Part shown: positions 11,490 to 22,500 of the stretch, one piece after another | Layout: every line of letters starts with the position of its first letter | Numbering within the stretch: the stretch's first letter is position 1 | NCBI RefSeq assembly: GCF_022605725.1 | Contig: NC_065548.1 | Location: forward strand, 13,425,644-13,489,643 | DNA from: Anthonomus grandis grandis | Lineage: Eukaryota > Arthropoda > Insecta > Coleoptera > Curculionidae | Reading direction: 5' to 3' | Length of the DNA: 64,000 nucleotides | Position numbers and translations under genes: made by a program | The notes under the pieces: generated by a model | Databases searched by the model: none | Told to the model about the DNA's origin: nothing | The model's input: only the letters and a program-made list of their open reading frames with translations

Positions 11490-13406
11490 GAAAATACCTC
11501 GCGTTTATAAACCAGACCCTCGAGGTGAAACAAACAAGAAAATTGATGAAAAAACTATAAAAATAGCCCTTGCTTCACTTGACAACGGTATGAGTTATAA
11601 AGTGGCTTACGAAACATACAACATTCATTATTCTGTGCTTTATCGGCACCACAAAAACCGAAATCTAAAGCATCATGGAGGACAAACAGCCCTAGCCAAA
11701 CAAGAAGAAGATATTTTAGTCCATCAACTAATAGTTTGTTCCGATTAGGGGTATCCACTTGACGTCTATACGTCAGGATGATGATAAAAAAATTACCTAG
11801 ACAGTAGAGGTAAAACAATAACGAGATTTAAAGATAATATCCCTGGCAGAGACTTTGTCTATTCTTATTTAAAACGTCACAAAAATGAATTAAGATCTAA
11901 AATCTGCCAAAATATCAAGCGCTCAAGAGCTGCTGTTTCTCCCAATACTATCAATGCTTACTTTGACAATTTAGCCACGGCGTTAAAAAATGTACCGCCA
12001 TCAAACATAATAAATTACGACGAAACAAATTTAACTGACGATCCGGGTAGAAAGAAAGTAATCTCGAAAAGGGGCTGTCGCTATCCAGAACATAACATTA
12101 TGTACGCTGCTTCAGCTGATGGAAAATTTTTCCCATCATATTTAGTTTACAAAGCTAAAAATTTGTAGACATCTTGGACAGTTGAAAGACCAAAGGCGTC
12201 AGATTTAATAGAAGTCCATCAGGTTGGTTTGATGCGATTTTCTTCTCAGATTGGGTAGAGAGAACTGTCATACCGGTAGTAAAAGATCTACCGGGAAAGA
12301 AGTACTTATCTCTTTGCGAAGAAAATAATATTTCATTTATGTTCCTCCCGGCTAACTCTACTCATCTGACCCAGCCTCTGGACGTGGCATTTTTCCGGCT
12401 TCTTAAAACAGCTTGGCGACAGATCCTTGAAAAATGGAAAATGGGGGCTGGTTCAAAGCATTGCACGGTTCCAAAGGAGAGATTCCCTTTCTTGCTAAAT
12501 GAGTTGTCAAAGGCTATTGAGCCTTATGCCGGAAAAAACATAAAATCTGGGTTTAGAAAGTGTGGAATTTTCTCACTAGATAGGGATCAAGTCTTGGGAC
12601 ACCTTCCGCAGCAAAATCTTGACGAGACAAATGATGAGAATCAGAACATTGAAGAAGGACTTAATACCTTTTTGGTAAACCTTCTAAGAACAATGAGATA
12701 TGGCGATGGTCAAAATGTGAAGAGTCGACGTCGTAAAATTTAAGTTCCTTCTGGCAAAAGCGTTACAAGTGCAGATTTTGAAAGCACGTTGGGTAAAGAC
12801 GATCAAGAGGATAATGATTTGGAAAGACGTATGGAAACCTTAGATGAAGATTCAGACCCGGAAATGAATTTGCCCCTTAGTAATTTCATGCCAATAATGG
12901 CAAAAGCTCAAGATCATTCTTCAAGTGAAGACACTGAAATGGAAAAAGATCAAGATCATTCTTCAGATGCAGACTCAGATACTTCACTACCAAGTTTCAC
13001 CGATAAGTCCGAGAATAAGTTGGATACAAATAATTCATCAGCATCAGTCTGCTGTGAGGGTAAATTTTTCCGATGTGTTTCTCCTATTTCGCTTGATTTA
13101 ATAGATAAAGGAACTTGGCTTCTGGTGTTTTTTCCAACAAAATATCGAAATAGACAAAGAAATAAATATTTTATCGGACAAGTCATTAATATTACAGAAA
13201 ATGACATTGAAGCCACTTTCTTAAGAAGTCGCCCCACCAAACACTCGTCAGGATATATTTATCGATTTCCAGAAGTTCCGGATGTTTCCACTTTTCATTT
13301 TAGCCAGGTTGTTGGAGAGGTTTTCTCAGTTCATGACGAGATAGAAGCATCTACGTCAATAAGAGACATTTTAAAATTTAATTTGCACCAAAGTTGTTTA
13401 ATTTAA
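11490..13406 (+). pseudogene. Outer Tigger/pogo transposase pseudogene
   Basis: The readable frame starts after a splice acceptor with KIPRVYKPDPRG. A helix-turn-helix region, then NIINYDETNLTDDPG (first catalytic Asp) follow. The block after VLI at about 12300-12310 jumps to LCEENNISF, so the GDNLSSH motif with the second catalytic Asp has been deleted, with a frame change. LPANSTHLTQPLDVAFF (third Asp) is present at 12345-12400. The C-terminal part (12789-13406) is open; it has a small internal repeat (AQDHSSSED / DQDHSSDAD) and ends with the conserved YFIGQVINI and FPEVPDVSTF blocks. Stops at about 11745 and 12167 also break it. It cannot encode an active enzyme. Confidence 0.85.
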
Positions 13407-13759
13407 ATAATATGTTTACACTTGTTACATTTCTATAGAAATAAATGTTTTTTTTTTGTAAAATTGGTGTTTTTGTCAGTTTTTTTGTGTATTTATATTT
13501 TTTTATCAATTTAAAATTTTTTTTCAGGTGTTCCTATTCGCCCTGGTGTGGGTAGAGTAGCAAATTGGACTAATTTAAAAGAGCGTTTTTATTTTATTTT
13601 GTGGAAAAACCTCTATTTAAAAAAAACTATTATGCGCTTTTTGATCTAAGTCGAGACCTATAGATTCCTTATTTTTTGTTGTCGAAAGGGTGACTACCAT
13701 GTTAGCAACAGACTAGGAAAGGTCCAAAACTGTTTCTATTCACCCCATTTTACGGTATG

Positions 13760-13860
13760 CTTTGACTCATGGCTATTTTCTTTGACCTCCTAAAGGCTTT
13801 TGACTGGGTGTCAAACCAGATATTAAACAAATTATAAGACCAAATCAAAAACTCTCATTT
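13760..13860 (+). mobile_element. Short LINE reverse transcriptase fragment
   Basis: MAIFFDLLKAFDWVSNQIL reads like the FxDLSKAFDxV motif of LINE reverse transcriptases. It directly abuts the right end of the outer Tigger, so the Tigger may have landed in an old LINE. No further domain is visible. Confidence 0.5.
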
Positions 13861-14880
13861 AAAAAGTTGGAAAAACATTATTTATTAAGTTGGATTTGAA
13901 GTGACAGTTTTAAATATAACTTATTTGATTTGATTATCAAAAGAATTTGCATTTATAATCAGCTTAATTAATAAAAAATAAATAAATACTACATGAATTG
14001 CACCCATACAGGTATTGAAATCCTAAGCACTAAAAAAGAAAAACAAAATACATCCATAACGAACTTATTTACACACAAAACAGAAGGGATAAAAACAAAT
14101 ATTAAATTTGTTAAGACTCGCTTTCATAAAATTGGAATCCATCACTAAAAAATCGTCAAAAGAATCATAGGCCTTAGTCAATATAATAACATCCTAGTTC
14201 AAAGTTAAATACCTAAAAACCTGCCTAGTAAAAAGTCTATCATTCTACAAACCTTAGATTTTCCAGAGGAATTTTTTTTTTCGTGAATATTTTTATTCCA
14301 TCATGTTATATGATGAATTCTTGGTCAAAGATGTTTTGGGGATGAATAATTCCAAATTATCTAAATACCTAAAACAAGTCTTCGGATTGGATCTTTTGTT
14401 TTTTTTTCTAAATGTAGCTTCAGGTAGAGTTATGTCAAGATGAAAATAAATAAAGTAAAAAAATAATACTTTATATACTTCTCGGCGCGTCTATTTTTGA
14501 CTTTAGGGGACAATTTTTTTAATACTTTTAGCCACTTAGCATCAACCCTTTGGCGGGGGTTGCAACCGCCCTCAAAATCTTAAATAGGAGTGGGAGTCAA
14601 TATTTTAAATATCTTTTTATTCTAGATACAACTGCCAAGTTTGAAATTGCTTACTTGAGTTTTCGCAATTTTCAAATTAGATTTTTTAAAACTCATTTGT
14701 ACATTTTAAAATATCTTCTTGAAGATTTTTGTCAAAAGTCACTAAAAAGATCCAAATCCAAAAAATCATTTTTTGGATTTCATTCATCAATCAATCACAA
14801 TTTTCAGTCACTTAGCTAAATTTTTATGTTTTAATTTAATTATCCTATAATCAGGTCAGATCTTTTCAATTAATGATTTT
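13861..14880. other. Non-coding region, nothing recognised
   Basis: AT-rich, with a single chance open frame at 14550-14819 that has no recognisable domain. The end of this stretch grades into the NKAP-derived duplications. Confidence 0.35.
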
Positions 14881-15260
14881 TGAACAATATTATTTTAATT
14901 TCACAACTTAAGTTTAAAACAGATTTTTCTTTTTAAATATATCAATAAAAGCAAAGTCCAACAATTGTAACCTAATATTTATTTACAAACAATATAAATA
15001 TAAAGAATTTCATATGCATTAAGTTTTATAAACCGAATATATACAGCTGTTTAGGGTGTCCTAAAAAATTCGTAGGGTAGAACTAGCATCATTCCAGAAT
15101 ACCAAAAAAAATATCGTAAAATTCTTCTGGAAGACTGAAATGCAATGCTGAAGGTATTCAAGATTTGTCCTAAATCAACCCCTTAATACTATTTTTTAAT
15201 TAAAAATTACACACAAGAAGATTAGTCAATACCTCATATTATCCAATTTATATGAGCCTG

Positions 15261-15403
15261 ATTATTTTTATCAGCTAATTTCTGCTTAATCATATCCTTA
15301 AACTGTCCCAAAATAAGATTTTCCGTTTTCTGTCTCTCTTCCTTACTAAACACAGCAAAAGCCCGCTTTTTACACGCGGAATAAATTTGATTTTCCTTCC
15401 TAT
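15261..15403 (-). pseudogene. Truncated copy of NKAP last-exon end (unit A)
   Basis: The minus strand repeats the NKAP C-terminus (KENQIYSA through ADKNN) with changes: the stop codon is altered so the frame runs on, and the conserved SADEKRA reads SACKKRA. Similarity stops abruptly at 15403, inside what is exon 3 in the real gene. It has no promoter or upstream exon and is a dead fragment. Confidence 0.85.
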
Positions 15404-15469
15404 ATTATCGGCAATCATTAATTTAAAAAAAAAGCGTTTTCTGACCCATTTGGAAAATGTTAAGCCAGT

Positions 15470-16900
15470 TTTAGTTTTTTCCAGGGATTTAAGATAATTG
15501 GCTAATTTTCCTAGGTTTTTGGTGTATGATTTCTGGTCTAGAAATTTGGAATGACTCTTTATATTTTTCAGGTCTCGAGTCAGTTATTTGCAGTAACTTT
15601 CGACTATATTTCAGGTTGGTATAAGTTTTCTAGATTTTTAGAATAATTGTTTTAGTCTTACGGATTTTTTTAAAATAATTCCTTATTTATGTTTTCCGGT
15701 CTTTTTGATTTTTTTGTTCAACCTTATATTGTATTACAATCGTTTATTTGGAAAAAACCATTTATACAAAATTTGATAACAAGAAATTTCTTAAGTTTAA
15801 TTCCTAAATTAAACAAAATCTAAAACATGTTATTAAAGTTGGACATGAAACTTGTGTTGTTACTTTGTCTGATAACTATGAATTTCATTATTTCTTTTTA
15901 GGAAATCTTGCAAATAGGAGAGACGACTATGCTCTATTTTAAAAATAAACAAAAGAGTTGATATATAAAACTTTGATCTATAACGAGCCAATTTAAAGAT
16001 TTTAATGTATTTTTTATTGGTTCATATTTACTACAATATGAAGTAATTGTTGATTTTAGTCCAGGCATTTGATATAATTTCTTTATGTCTTCCAGAAATG
16101 TAGTATTATTTTTTATGTTTTTCAAGCTTTTAAAGTATTTTTCTCGGCAAAATTGACGCCTTTCCCATCTTTTTATGGGTAATTCTTTATGTTTTTCAGG
16201 CCTCTGAAATATTTATTTATTCTTTTGTTGCTTGAAGTAATTTGTCATTTGATTTCAGTCACTGCTTGTGTTTTCCAGGAATTCAAAACAATCCTTCATC
16301 TTTTCCAGGATTTTTGAACTAAATTTTGACCTTTTACATTACATTTGACCTTTTTTTATCTTTTAGACGTAAAAAAAAAGTGACAATTTTTTAGTATTAA
16401 AAAAAAAAATTCAACTGCCTTATATAAAACGAAAAAAGTGATGACGAATTCGAAAAAAAATCACTGCTTGTTATTGTACATAAAATGCACGAGCCTACTG
16501 CATAGTAATAATTATTAATATTTTCCGTATTTTTTTAATTAATTAATTATACCAGGCTTGTAACCACATTTTTTTATTTCTTCCAGGAATTTAAAATAAT
16601 CTTTTCTAGGATGTTGAAGGATCCAGACCTCATAAATTCTTGTGTCTGGAATAAAATAAAATTATGATTTAGGTATGCGATATTTAAAGTAATTAAAAGT
16701 TTAACAACTGTCTAAAAAAATTAATAATTAAATCACATAATTTATTATATTTTTTCAGTTTATTCCAAGCATTTGACGTCACTTTCCACCCATTTGCAAA
16801 TAATTTTTTCATCATATTCTAGTTATTTGACTAAAATATAGTTAAATTTTTAGGTTTTATTTTAATTATCTTATGATTATTTTCCTTTTTGAGTTTAGAA
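15470..16900. repeat. Degenerate ~31-bp tandem repeat, unit A
   Basis: A motif close to TTTATGTTTTTCAGGC then TTTGAAATAATTT recurs at irregular intervals of roughly 31 bp or multiples of it, clearest at 16080-16330. Many copies contain TTTTCCAGG, which resembles a splice acceptor on the plus strand. Copies are too diverged to count by eye. Confidence 0.5.
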
Positions 16901-17299
16901 CTTTTTAAATAATAATTTTTGAACAATGTTATTTTAATTTCACAATTTAAGTTTAAAACAGATTTTTCTTTTTAAATATATCAATAAAAGCAAAGTCCAA
17001 CAATTGTAACCTAATATTTATTTACAAACAATATAAATATAAAGAATTTCATATGCATTAAGTTTTATAAACCGAATATATACAGCTGTTTAGGGTGTCC
17101 TAAAAAATTCGTAGGGTAGAACTAGCATCATTCCAGAATACCAAAAAAAATATCCTAAAATTCTTCTGGAAGACTGAAATGCAATGCTGAAGGTATTCAA
17201 GATTTGTCCTAAATCAACCCCTTAATACTATTTTTTAATTAAAAATTACACACAAGAAGATTAGTCAATACCTCATATTATCCAATTTATATGAGCCTG

Positions 17300-17442
17300 A
17301 TTATTTTTATCAGCTAATTTCTGCTTAATCATATCCTTAAACTGTCCCAAAATAAGATTTTCCGTTTTCTGTCTCTCTTCCTTACTAAACACAGCAAAAG
17401 CCCGCTTTTTACACGCGGAATAAATTTGATTTTCCTTCCTAT
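17300..17442 (-). pseudogene. Truncated copy of NKAP last-exon end (unit B)
   Basis: Nearly identical to the unit A fragment, with the same altered stop and the same SACKKRA change. The two fragments therefore share a common duplicated ancestor, and A-B duplication came after the first copy left the real gene. Confidence 0.85.
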
Positions 17443-18110
17443 ATTATCGGCAATCATTAATTTAAAAAAAAAGCGTTTTCTGACCCATTTGGAAAATGTT
17501 AAGCCAGTTTTAGTTTTTTCCAGGGATTTAAGATAATTGGCTAATTTTCCTAGGTTTTTGGTGTATGATTTCTGGTCTAGAAATTTGGAATGACTCTTTA
17601 TATTTTTCAGGTCTCGAGTCAGTTATTTGCAGTAACTTTCGACTATATTTCAGGTTGGTATAAGTTTTCTAGATTTTTAGAATAATTGTTTTAGTCTTAC
17701 GGATTTTTTTAAAATAATTCCTTATTTATGTTTTCCGGTCTTTTTGATTTTTTTGTTCAACCTTATATTGTATTACAATCGTTTATTTGGAAAAAACCAT
17801 TTATACAAAATTTGATAACAAGAAATTTCTTAAGTTTAATTCCTAAATTAAACAAAATCTAAAACATGTTATTAAAGTTGGACATGAAACTTGTGTTGTT
17901 ACTTTGCCTGATAACTATGAATTTCATTATTTTTTATGAAATCTTGCAAATAGGAGAGACGACTATTTTAAAAATAAACAAAAGAGCTGATATATAAAAC
18001 TTTGATCTATAACGAGCCTATTTAGAGAGTTTAACATATTTTTTATTAAAGATTACAAAATGGGGAAGTCTTTATCTCCAAGAAAAATGCATGTAGGTCA
18101 CTTAGGTAAA

Positions 18111-18154
18111 TGTATTATGCATTTCGGCTGTGTAAACAGCCATCATCAGATACA
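18111..18154 (-). ncRNA. Hammerhead ribozyme motif (left arm)
   Basis: On the minus strand: stem I UGUAU pairs with AUACA; core CUGAUGA; one extra U; stem II GGCUGU/ACAGCC with loop UUAC; GAA; self-complementary stem III AUGCAU; then A as the cleavage-site base before stem I. All conserved core bases are present. The extra U after CUGAUGA departs from the canonical core. Confidence 0.75.
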
Positions 18155-18253
18155 GAACATTACAAAAAACATATACGTTTATTGTTGTTTTTATTCCCGA
18201 TAATGGGTAATTTTTGTTTTATTTGGTGAACGTATATGTTTTTTGTAATGTTC

Positions 18254-18297
18254 TGTATCTGATGATGGCTGTTTACACAGCCGAAATGCATAATACA
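18254..18297 (+). ncRNA. Hammerhead ribozyme motif (right arm)
   Basis: Identical in structure to the left-arm copy but on the plus strand: UGUAU (18254-18258), CUGAUGA (18259-18265), extra U, stem II with UUAC loop, GAA (18283-18285), AUGCAU (18286-18291), cleavage base A18292, AUACA (18293-18297). The very short palindromic stem III suggests activity as a dimer, as proposed for Penelope and retrozyme hammerheads. Confidence 0.78.
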
Positions 18298-19340
18298 TTT
18301 ACCTAAGTGACCTACATGCATTTTTCTTGGAGATAAAAACTTCCCCATTTTGTAATCTTTATATACACATTCTCCTACAAAATATGGACTTCTATTCAAC
18401 TATATTTTTTATTGGTTCATATTTACTACAATATGAAGTAATTGTTGATTTTAGTCCAGGCATTTGATATAACTTCTTTATGTCTTCCAGAAATGTAATA
18501 TTATTTTTCAGGCCTTTGGAGTATTTTTTTGGCAAAATTGACGCTTTTCCTATCTGTTTATGGGTAATTCTTTATGTTTTCCAGGCTTCTGAAATATTAA
18601 ATTATTCTTTTGTTGCTTGAAGTAATTTGTCATTTGATTTCAGTCACTGCTTGTGTTTTCCAGGAATTCAAAACAATCATTCATCTTTTCCAGGATTTTT
18701 GGACTAAATTTTTATGTTCTCCTGGCTTTTGCAGTCGTATTTTATGCATTTCAGTAATTTTTGTTTTATTCCAGACATTTGACCTTTTTTTTATCTTTTA
18801 GACGTCAAAATAAAGTGACGCTTTTTTAGTATTTCAAAAAAAATGTCAACTGCCTAATATAAAGCAAAAAAAGTGATGACGAATTGAATGATACATAAAA
18901 TACACGAGCCTACTGCATAGTAATAATTGTTAATATTTTCCGTATTTTTTTAATTAATTAGCTATACCATTTTTCAATTATACCAGGCTTGTAAGCACAT
19001 TTTTTTATTTCTTCCCAGAATTTAAAATAATCTTTTCTAAGATGTTGTAGAATTAAATCACATAATATTATATTTTTTCAGTTTATTCCAGGCGTTTGAC
19101 GTCACTTTCCACCCATTTTCAAATTATTTTTTCATCTTATTCTAGTTATTTGACTAAATTATAGTTACATTTTTAGGTTTTATTTTAATTATCTTATGAT
19201 TATTTTCCTTTTTGAGTTTAGAACTTTTTAAATAAGTAATGATTTCAAAAATAATATTTTATTTAGCAAATTAGGTTTAAAAAACATTTTTCTTTTTAAA
19301 TAATTTAATAAAAGCAAAAAACAACAATTGTAAACTAAGA

Positions 19341-19346
19341 TTTATT
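19341..19346 (-). terminator. Likely NKAP poly(A) signal
   Basis: AATAAA on the minus strand, about 245 bp past the NKAP stop codon. The same hexamer is kept in both duplicated units. No other AATAAA was noted nearer the stop. Confidence 0.5.
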
Positions 19347-19591
19347 TACAAACCTTATATATGTATATATAAAGAATTTCATATGCATATTAAGTTTCAT
19401 GAATCAAATATATACAAATGTGTAGGATGCTTTAAAAAAAATCCTGTAGAACTAGCACCATTCCAAAATACAATGATCAAAATATTCAAAATTTGTCCTC
19501 AAGCAACCCCCTTGAGCCCCCTCAACTTCCGATTAAAAATTACACACGAAAAGATTACTTTAAACTTCAAAGTAATCCAACTTACATGCAC

Positions 19592-22500
19592 TTAATTATT
19601 TTTATCAGCTAATTTCTGCTTAATCATATCCTTAAACTGTCCCAAAATAAGATTTTCTCTCTTCTGTCTCTCTTCCTTACTAAACATAGCCAAAGCCCGC
19701 TTTTCATCGGCGGAATAAATTTGATTTTCCTTCCTAATACGGACGGCCTCCATTCTCCTGTGCCTCGATCCAGACATGACAAAACCGACACTTTCAAACG
19801 TGGCGATTTCGTCGGAAGTTAAACCGATTTCACCTCTTCTGGGAATCCTTTTGCCTTCAGCTACGTAGGCGGCCATCGCCGCCCCTTCACCTGGTAATAG
19901 GGCCTTGCCCATCTCTTTATGGGTCAATGTTGTGTGCGGCTTAAGGGTTGGACCTACAGCAGACTCATCTTCATCCGATGAATCTGAAGAGTTTCTTTTG
20001 CGTGTTTTAGAGGAGGCTGCTGGTTTTTCTATCCATTGTTCTTCTTCTTCTTCTCCTGATGATGAGGATGAGCTTTCTGAACTTGATGATACCTTCTTTT
20101 TCTTTTTCCTCTTGGACTTTTTGTGTTTCTTGTCTTTCTTATGTTTCTTTTCTTTCTTGTGCTTCTTTTTCTTTACTTTTTTCTGAATTTTTTTTGTGTC
20201 GTCTTTTGTTGATTCATTGCCTGACGATAGCCTAAAACATAAGTAATTTAATTTTGTTAATACACTATTACACTTCACATATAATTGCTAAAGTTTTTTT
20301 TTGTTTGATTTGAATTGCTGAGGCTTTTATTATGTGGCCATTGAGGCACATTGTTCATTAACAAATTATATTAAATCTGTGACAACTCACACTAAAAATA
20401 TGCATTTCTATATATTTTTTAGCTTGTACTTAAACATTAAAAAAATCCTTGCTTTTGTTGATCCAAGTTTAAAAAAGGGTGACTTCCTTTAAAAAACTAT
20501 CAAATCCAAAAAGTCTATGACAAAAAACGATTTTTATAGCAAAGAAAATGCACAGGGTTCTCACACCGCTTTATTTTGGCGAGACCTTACACTAGAAAAA
20601 CGCAATTTATTTAAAAGTGCAAAAAGACTTTAAGATATGGGATACAATGATGTTTCGGTAAAAAACGGAAATATTTTGTGAGACTCTTTGATACTACTTC
20701 TATTATAAAAATAAAGAGTGAAATAGATATTGATAAACTTGATGATGAATAGATTAGAATTTTTAATTTGTTATTGCTAATTAAAATTTAAGCATGAGTC
20801 TGAATTCTATTCTGCATGATTATCAGGTTATTGATACAATAGATTATAGCAATTTCGATGATCTTATTTTCTTAAATGTTCCAATTGAAGTAAAAATTGT
20901 ATACACTTTAATATACGTCATATTAGGAAAAACTATGACAATTTGGTAGCATTTCTTGATGCATGTCTTCTTAGTTTTGGAGTCATAATTTTATTTGAAA
21001 CTACTATTGTAGGTTCCTTTTGTGTTGATGGATGTGACACATTTTACAATTGTACTTATTGATTGTACTGATTAAGTCTGAATGGCATCCAAAGTCTGAC
21101 ATAATTTATGTAAGAAATTCTACATGTTTTTAAGATTGTTTTTAGTGTAGATATTCAAGTTAATATGATTGCTATTTATAGATTGCCCTCATTAAGTGCT
21201 ATAGAGTTTGTGGAGGACTTGCATGCTTTATTTGAAATATGATTTTTAAGATATCCACTGGAAAAATTGATGATATTAATGTGGATTTATATCAAAAGTT
21301 TAGTGATGTGACTTGTAGTTACCTAAATTGTTTCAATGGAATGGGATGTGTTAGTTTTCTAATGGAATTACTGGACATGTCCATAATAAACCAAAAATTA
21401 GCAGCATACATCAGTTATTTTAAATTCAGATCAGTATGACTGATCATAAAACTGAAATTGAGACAAATGAACACACTCACTTGAGAGATTTGAACATGAG
21501 AGTACAAAATGAAATAAAAAACATTAATTGGAATTTTATTTATAGTCAAGATCAACAGAATGTCAAAAAAATGTATAAAGGAACCAAAGTTCAAAAAATT
21601 CTGTATCTATATTATTCTAGTATTCTTCCTATAAGAAAGAGAAAAACTTAAATCACAAGAGAAATTATTACTTCAATTAAACAAATAGATAAACTTAAAA
21701 AATATCCTGATAAAAATATAAATTATATTGAAGATCATGAAAAATTTCATAGGTATAAAAATATTCTATCAAATTTAATAAGAAAATATAAATATGTTTA
21801 TTTGGGGAAAAAATTAATAAAATTTAAGAATGAGATAAAAACATAAGTCATTCATTCAAGTCAACTTGTGACCAAACTGAAATTGCCAACACATTTATGG
21901 ATTATGGAGGGGATCTGGCTGCAAAAAATAGTAGTAATAAATACCATTTTTCTAGTATATTTACTTCACAATCTCTATTTTTAAATTTATTATTACTAAA
22001 TTCTTTACCAATAGCAACCTACTTGTGATCCAATGTTCAATATACAAGTATGTGTAATAAATTATCTAAAGAATAACTTGTCAGCTAGTGAAGACAACAT
22101 CTCAGCCAAGAGCCAAGATATTAAAAAAACCTTTACTAAAGCCATTACAATACTTGTATTACAATACTTATACGATGCAATAATATATGTTACAGATTAT
22201 ATAGTAAGGAACTTCAACAATAAATCCAAAACCTGGAGTATTTTATGATTTTATTTATTGATTTGCCTGTGCACTTGACTCTTCATACCCCATTTTATTA
22301 AAAAAACTAGAAAAAATGTTGGAATCAGAGGTATTGTATCTGACCTGAGCAACAAAACCAATGTACCTTTGCAAGATATTAGGATTTACAAATATTTATG
22401 TTTTACCAAACAGAAGGAATATCAATGCATGAACATGATAGATGGAGTAGACTCTGTCAAATATCTAGGAGTCATTTTTGACAGGAATTTGTGATATGAA

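Larger units (their letters stand above)
8400..13755 (+). mobile_element. Outer Tigger/pogo element (host of a nested element)
   Basis: The left end CCGTGAAATGGGGTGAATAG (from 8400) matches the right end inverted, CCGTAAAATGGGGTGAATAG (ending 13755), and both ends are flanked by TA, the usual pogo/Tigger target duplication. It carries a decayed transposase gene at 11490-13406. A second, related element (8535-11399) sits in its 5' region. Without that insert the outer element is about 2.5 kb. The outer copy is the older insertion, as shown by its frameshifts, stops and loss of a catalytic block. Confidence 0.88.
14889..16920. repeat. Tandem duplication unit A carrying a copy of the NKAP 3' end
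   Basis: This unit matches the next one base for base over most of its length with an offset of 2039 bp. Both match the real NKAP 3' end (about 19250-19735) less well. The order in each unit is NKAP 3' flank, truncated NKAP exon, then about 1.5 kb of degenerate ~31-bp repeats. Unit A lacks the hammerhead-bearing insertion found in unit B and so shows the empty site. Confidence 0.85.
18048..18401 (+). mobile_element. Inverted-repeat retro-insertion with hammerhead motifs in both arms
   Basis: Two arms of about 130 bp (18048-18180 and 18228-18360) are almost perfectly complementary, with a ~47-bp spacer. A unique ~41-base tail follows the right arm. The 12-bp sequence ATATTTTTTATT flanks it on both sides (18036-18047 and 18402-18413), and unit A shows the site without the insertion. 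A variable-length target duplication plus a one-sided tail fits target-primed reverse transcription better than cut-and-paste. Each arm contains a complete hammerhead ribozyme motif. This resembles Penelope-like elements, which are known to carry hammerheads in their terminal repeats and often show inverted partial repeats; no reverse transcriptase is present here. Confidence 0.82.
17510..19190. repeat. Degenerate ~31-bp tandem repeat, unit B
   Basis: Same motif as in unit A (TTTTCCAGGN then ATTTGANNTAATT), interrupted by the 18048-18401 insertion. The clearest copies are at 18470-18790. Confidence 0.5.
16921..19250. repeat. Tandem duplication unit B carrying a copy of the NKAP 3' end
   Basis: It matches unit A and is about 350 bp longer, because an inverted-repeat insertion (18048-18401) with a 12-bp target duplication sits in it. 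Its far end runs into the flank of the real NKAP gene. Confidence 0.85.

Noticed and set aside
19981..20100. CTGATGATGAGGATGAG in NKAP exon 3 as a further hammerhead core
   Set aside because: No GAAA after a closing stem II and no stem I; it is coding sequence for the acidic serine tract.
19905..20186. 93-aa open frame on the plus strand
   Set aside because: It is the antisense of NKAP exon 3; the lysine and serine tracts read backwards give Phe- and Ser-rich text.
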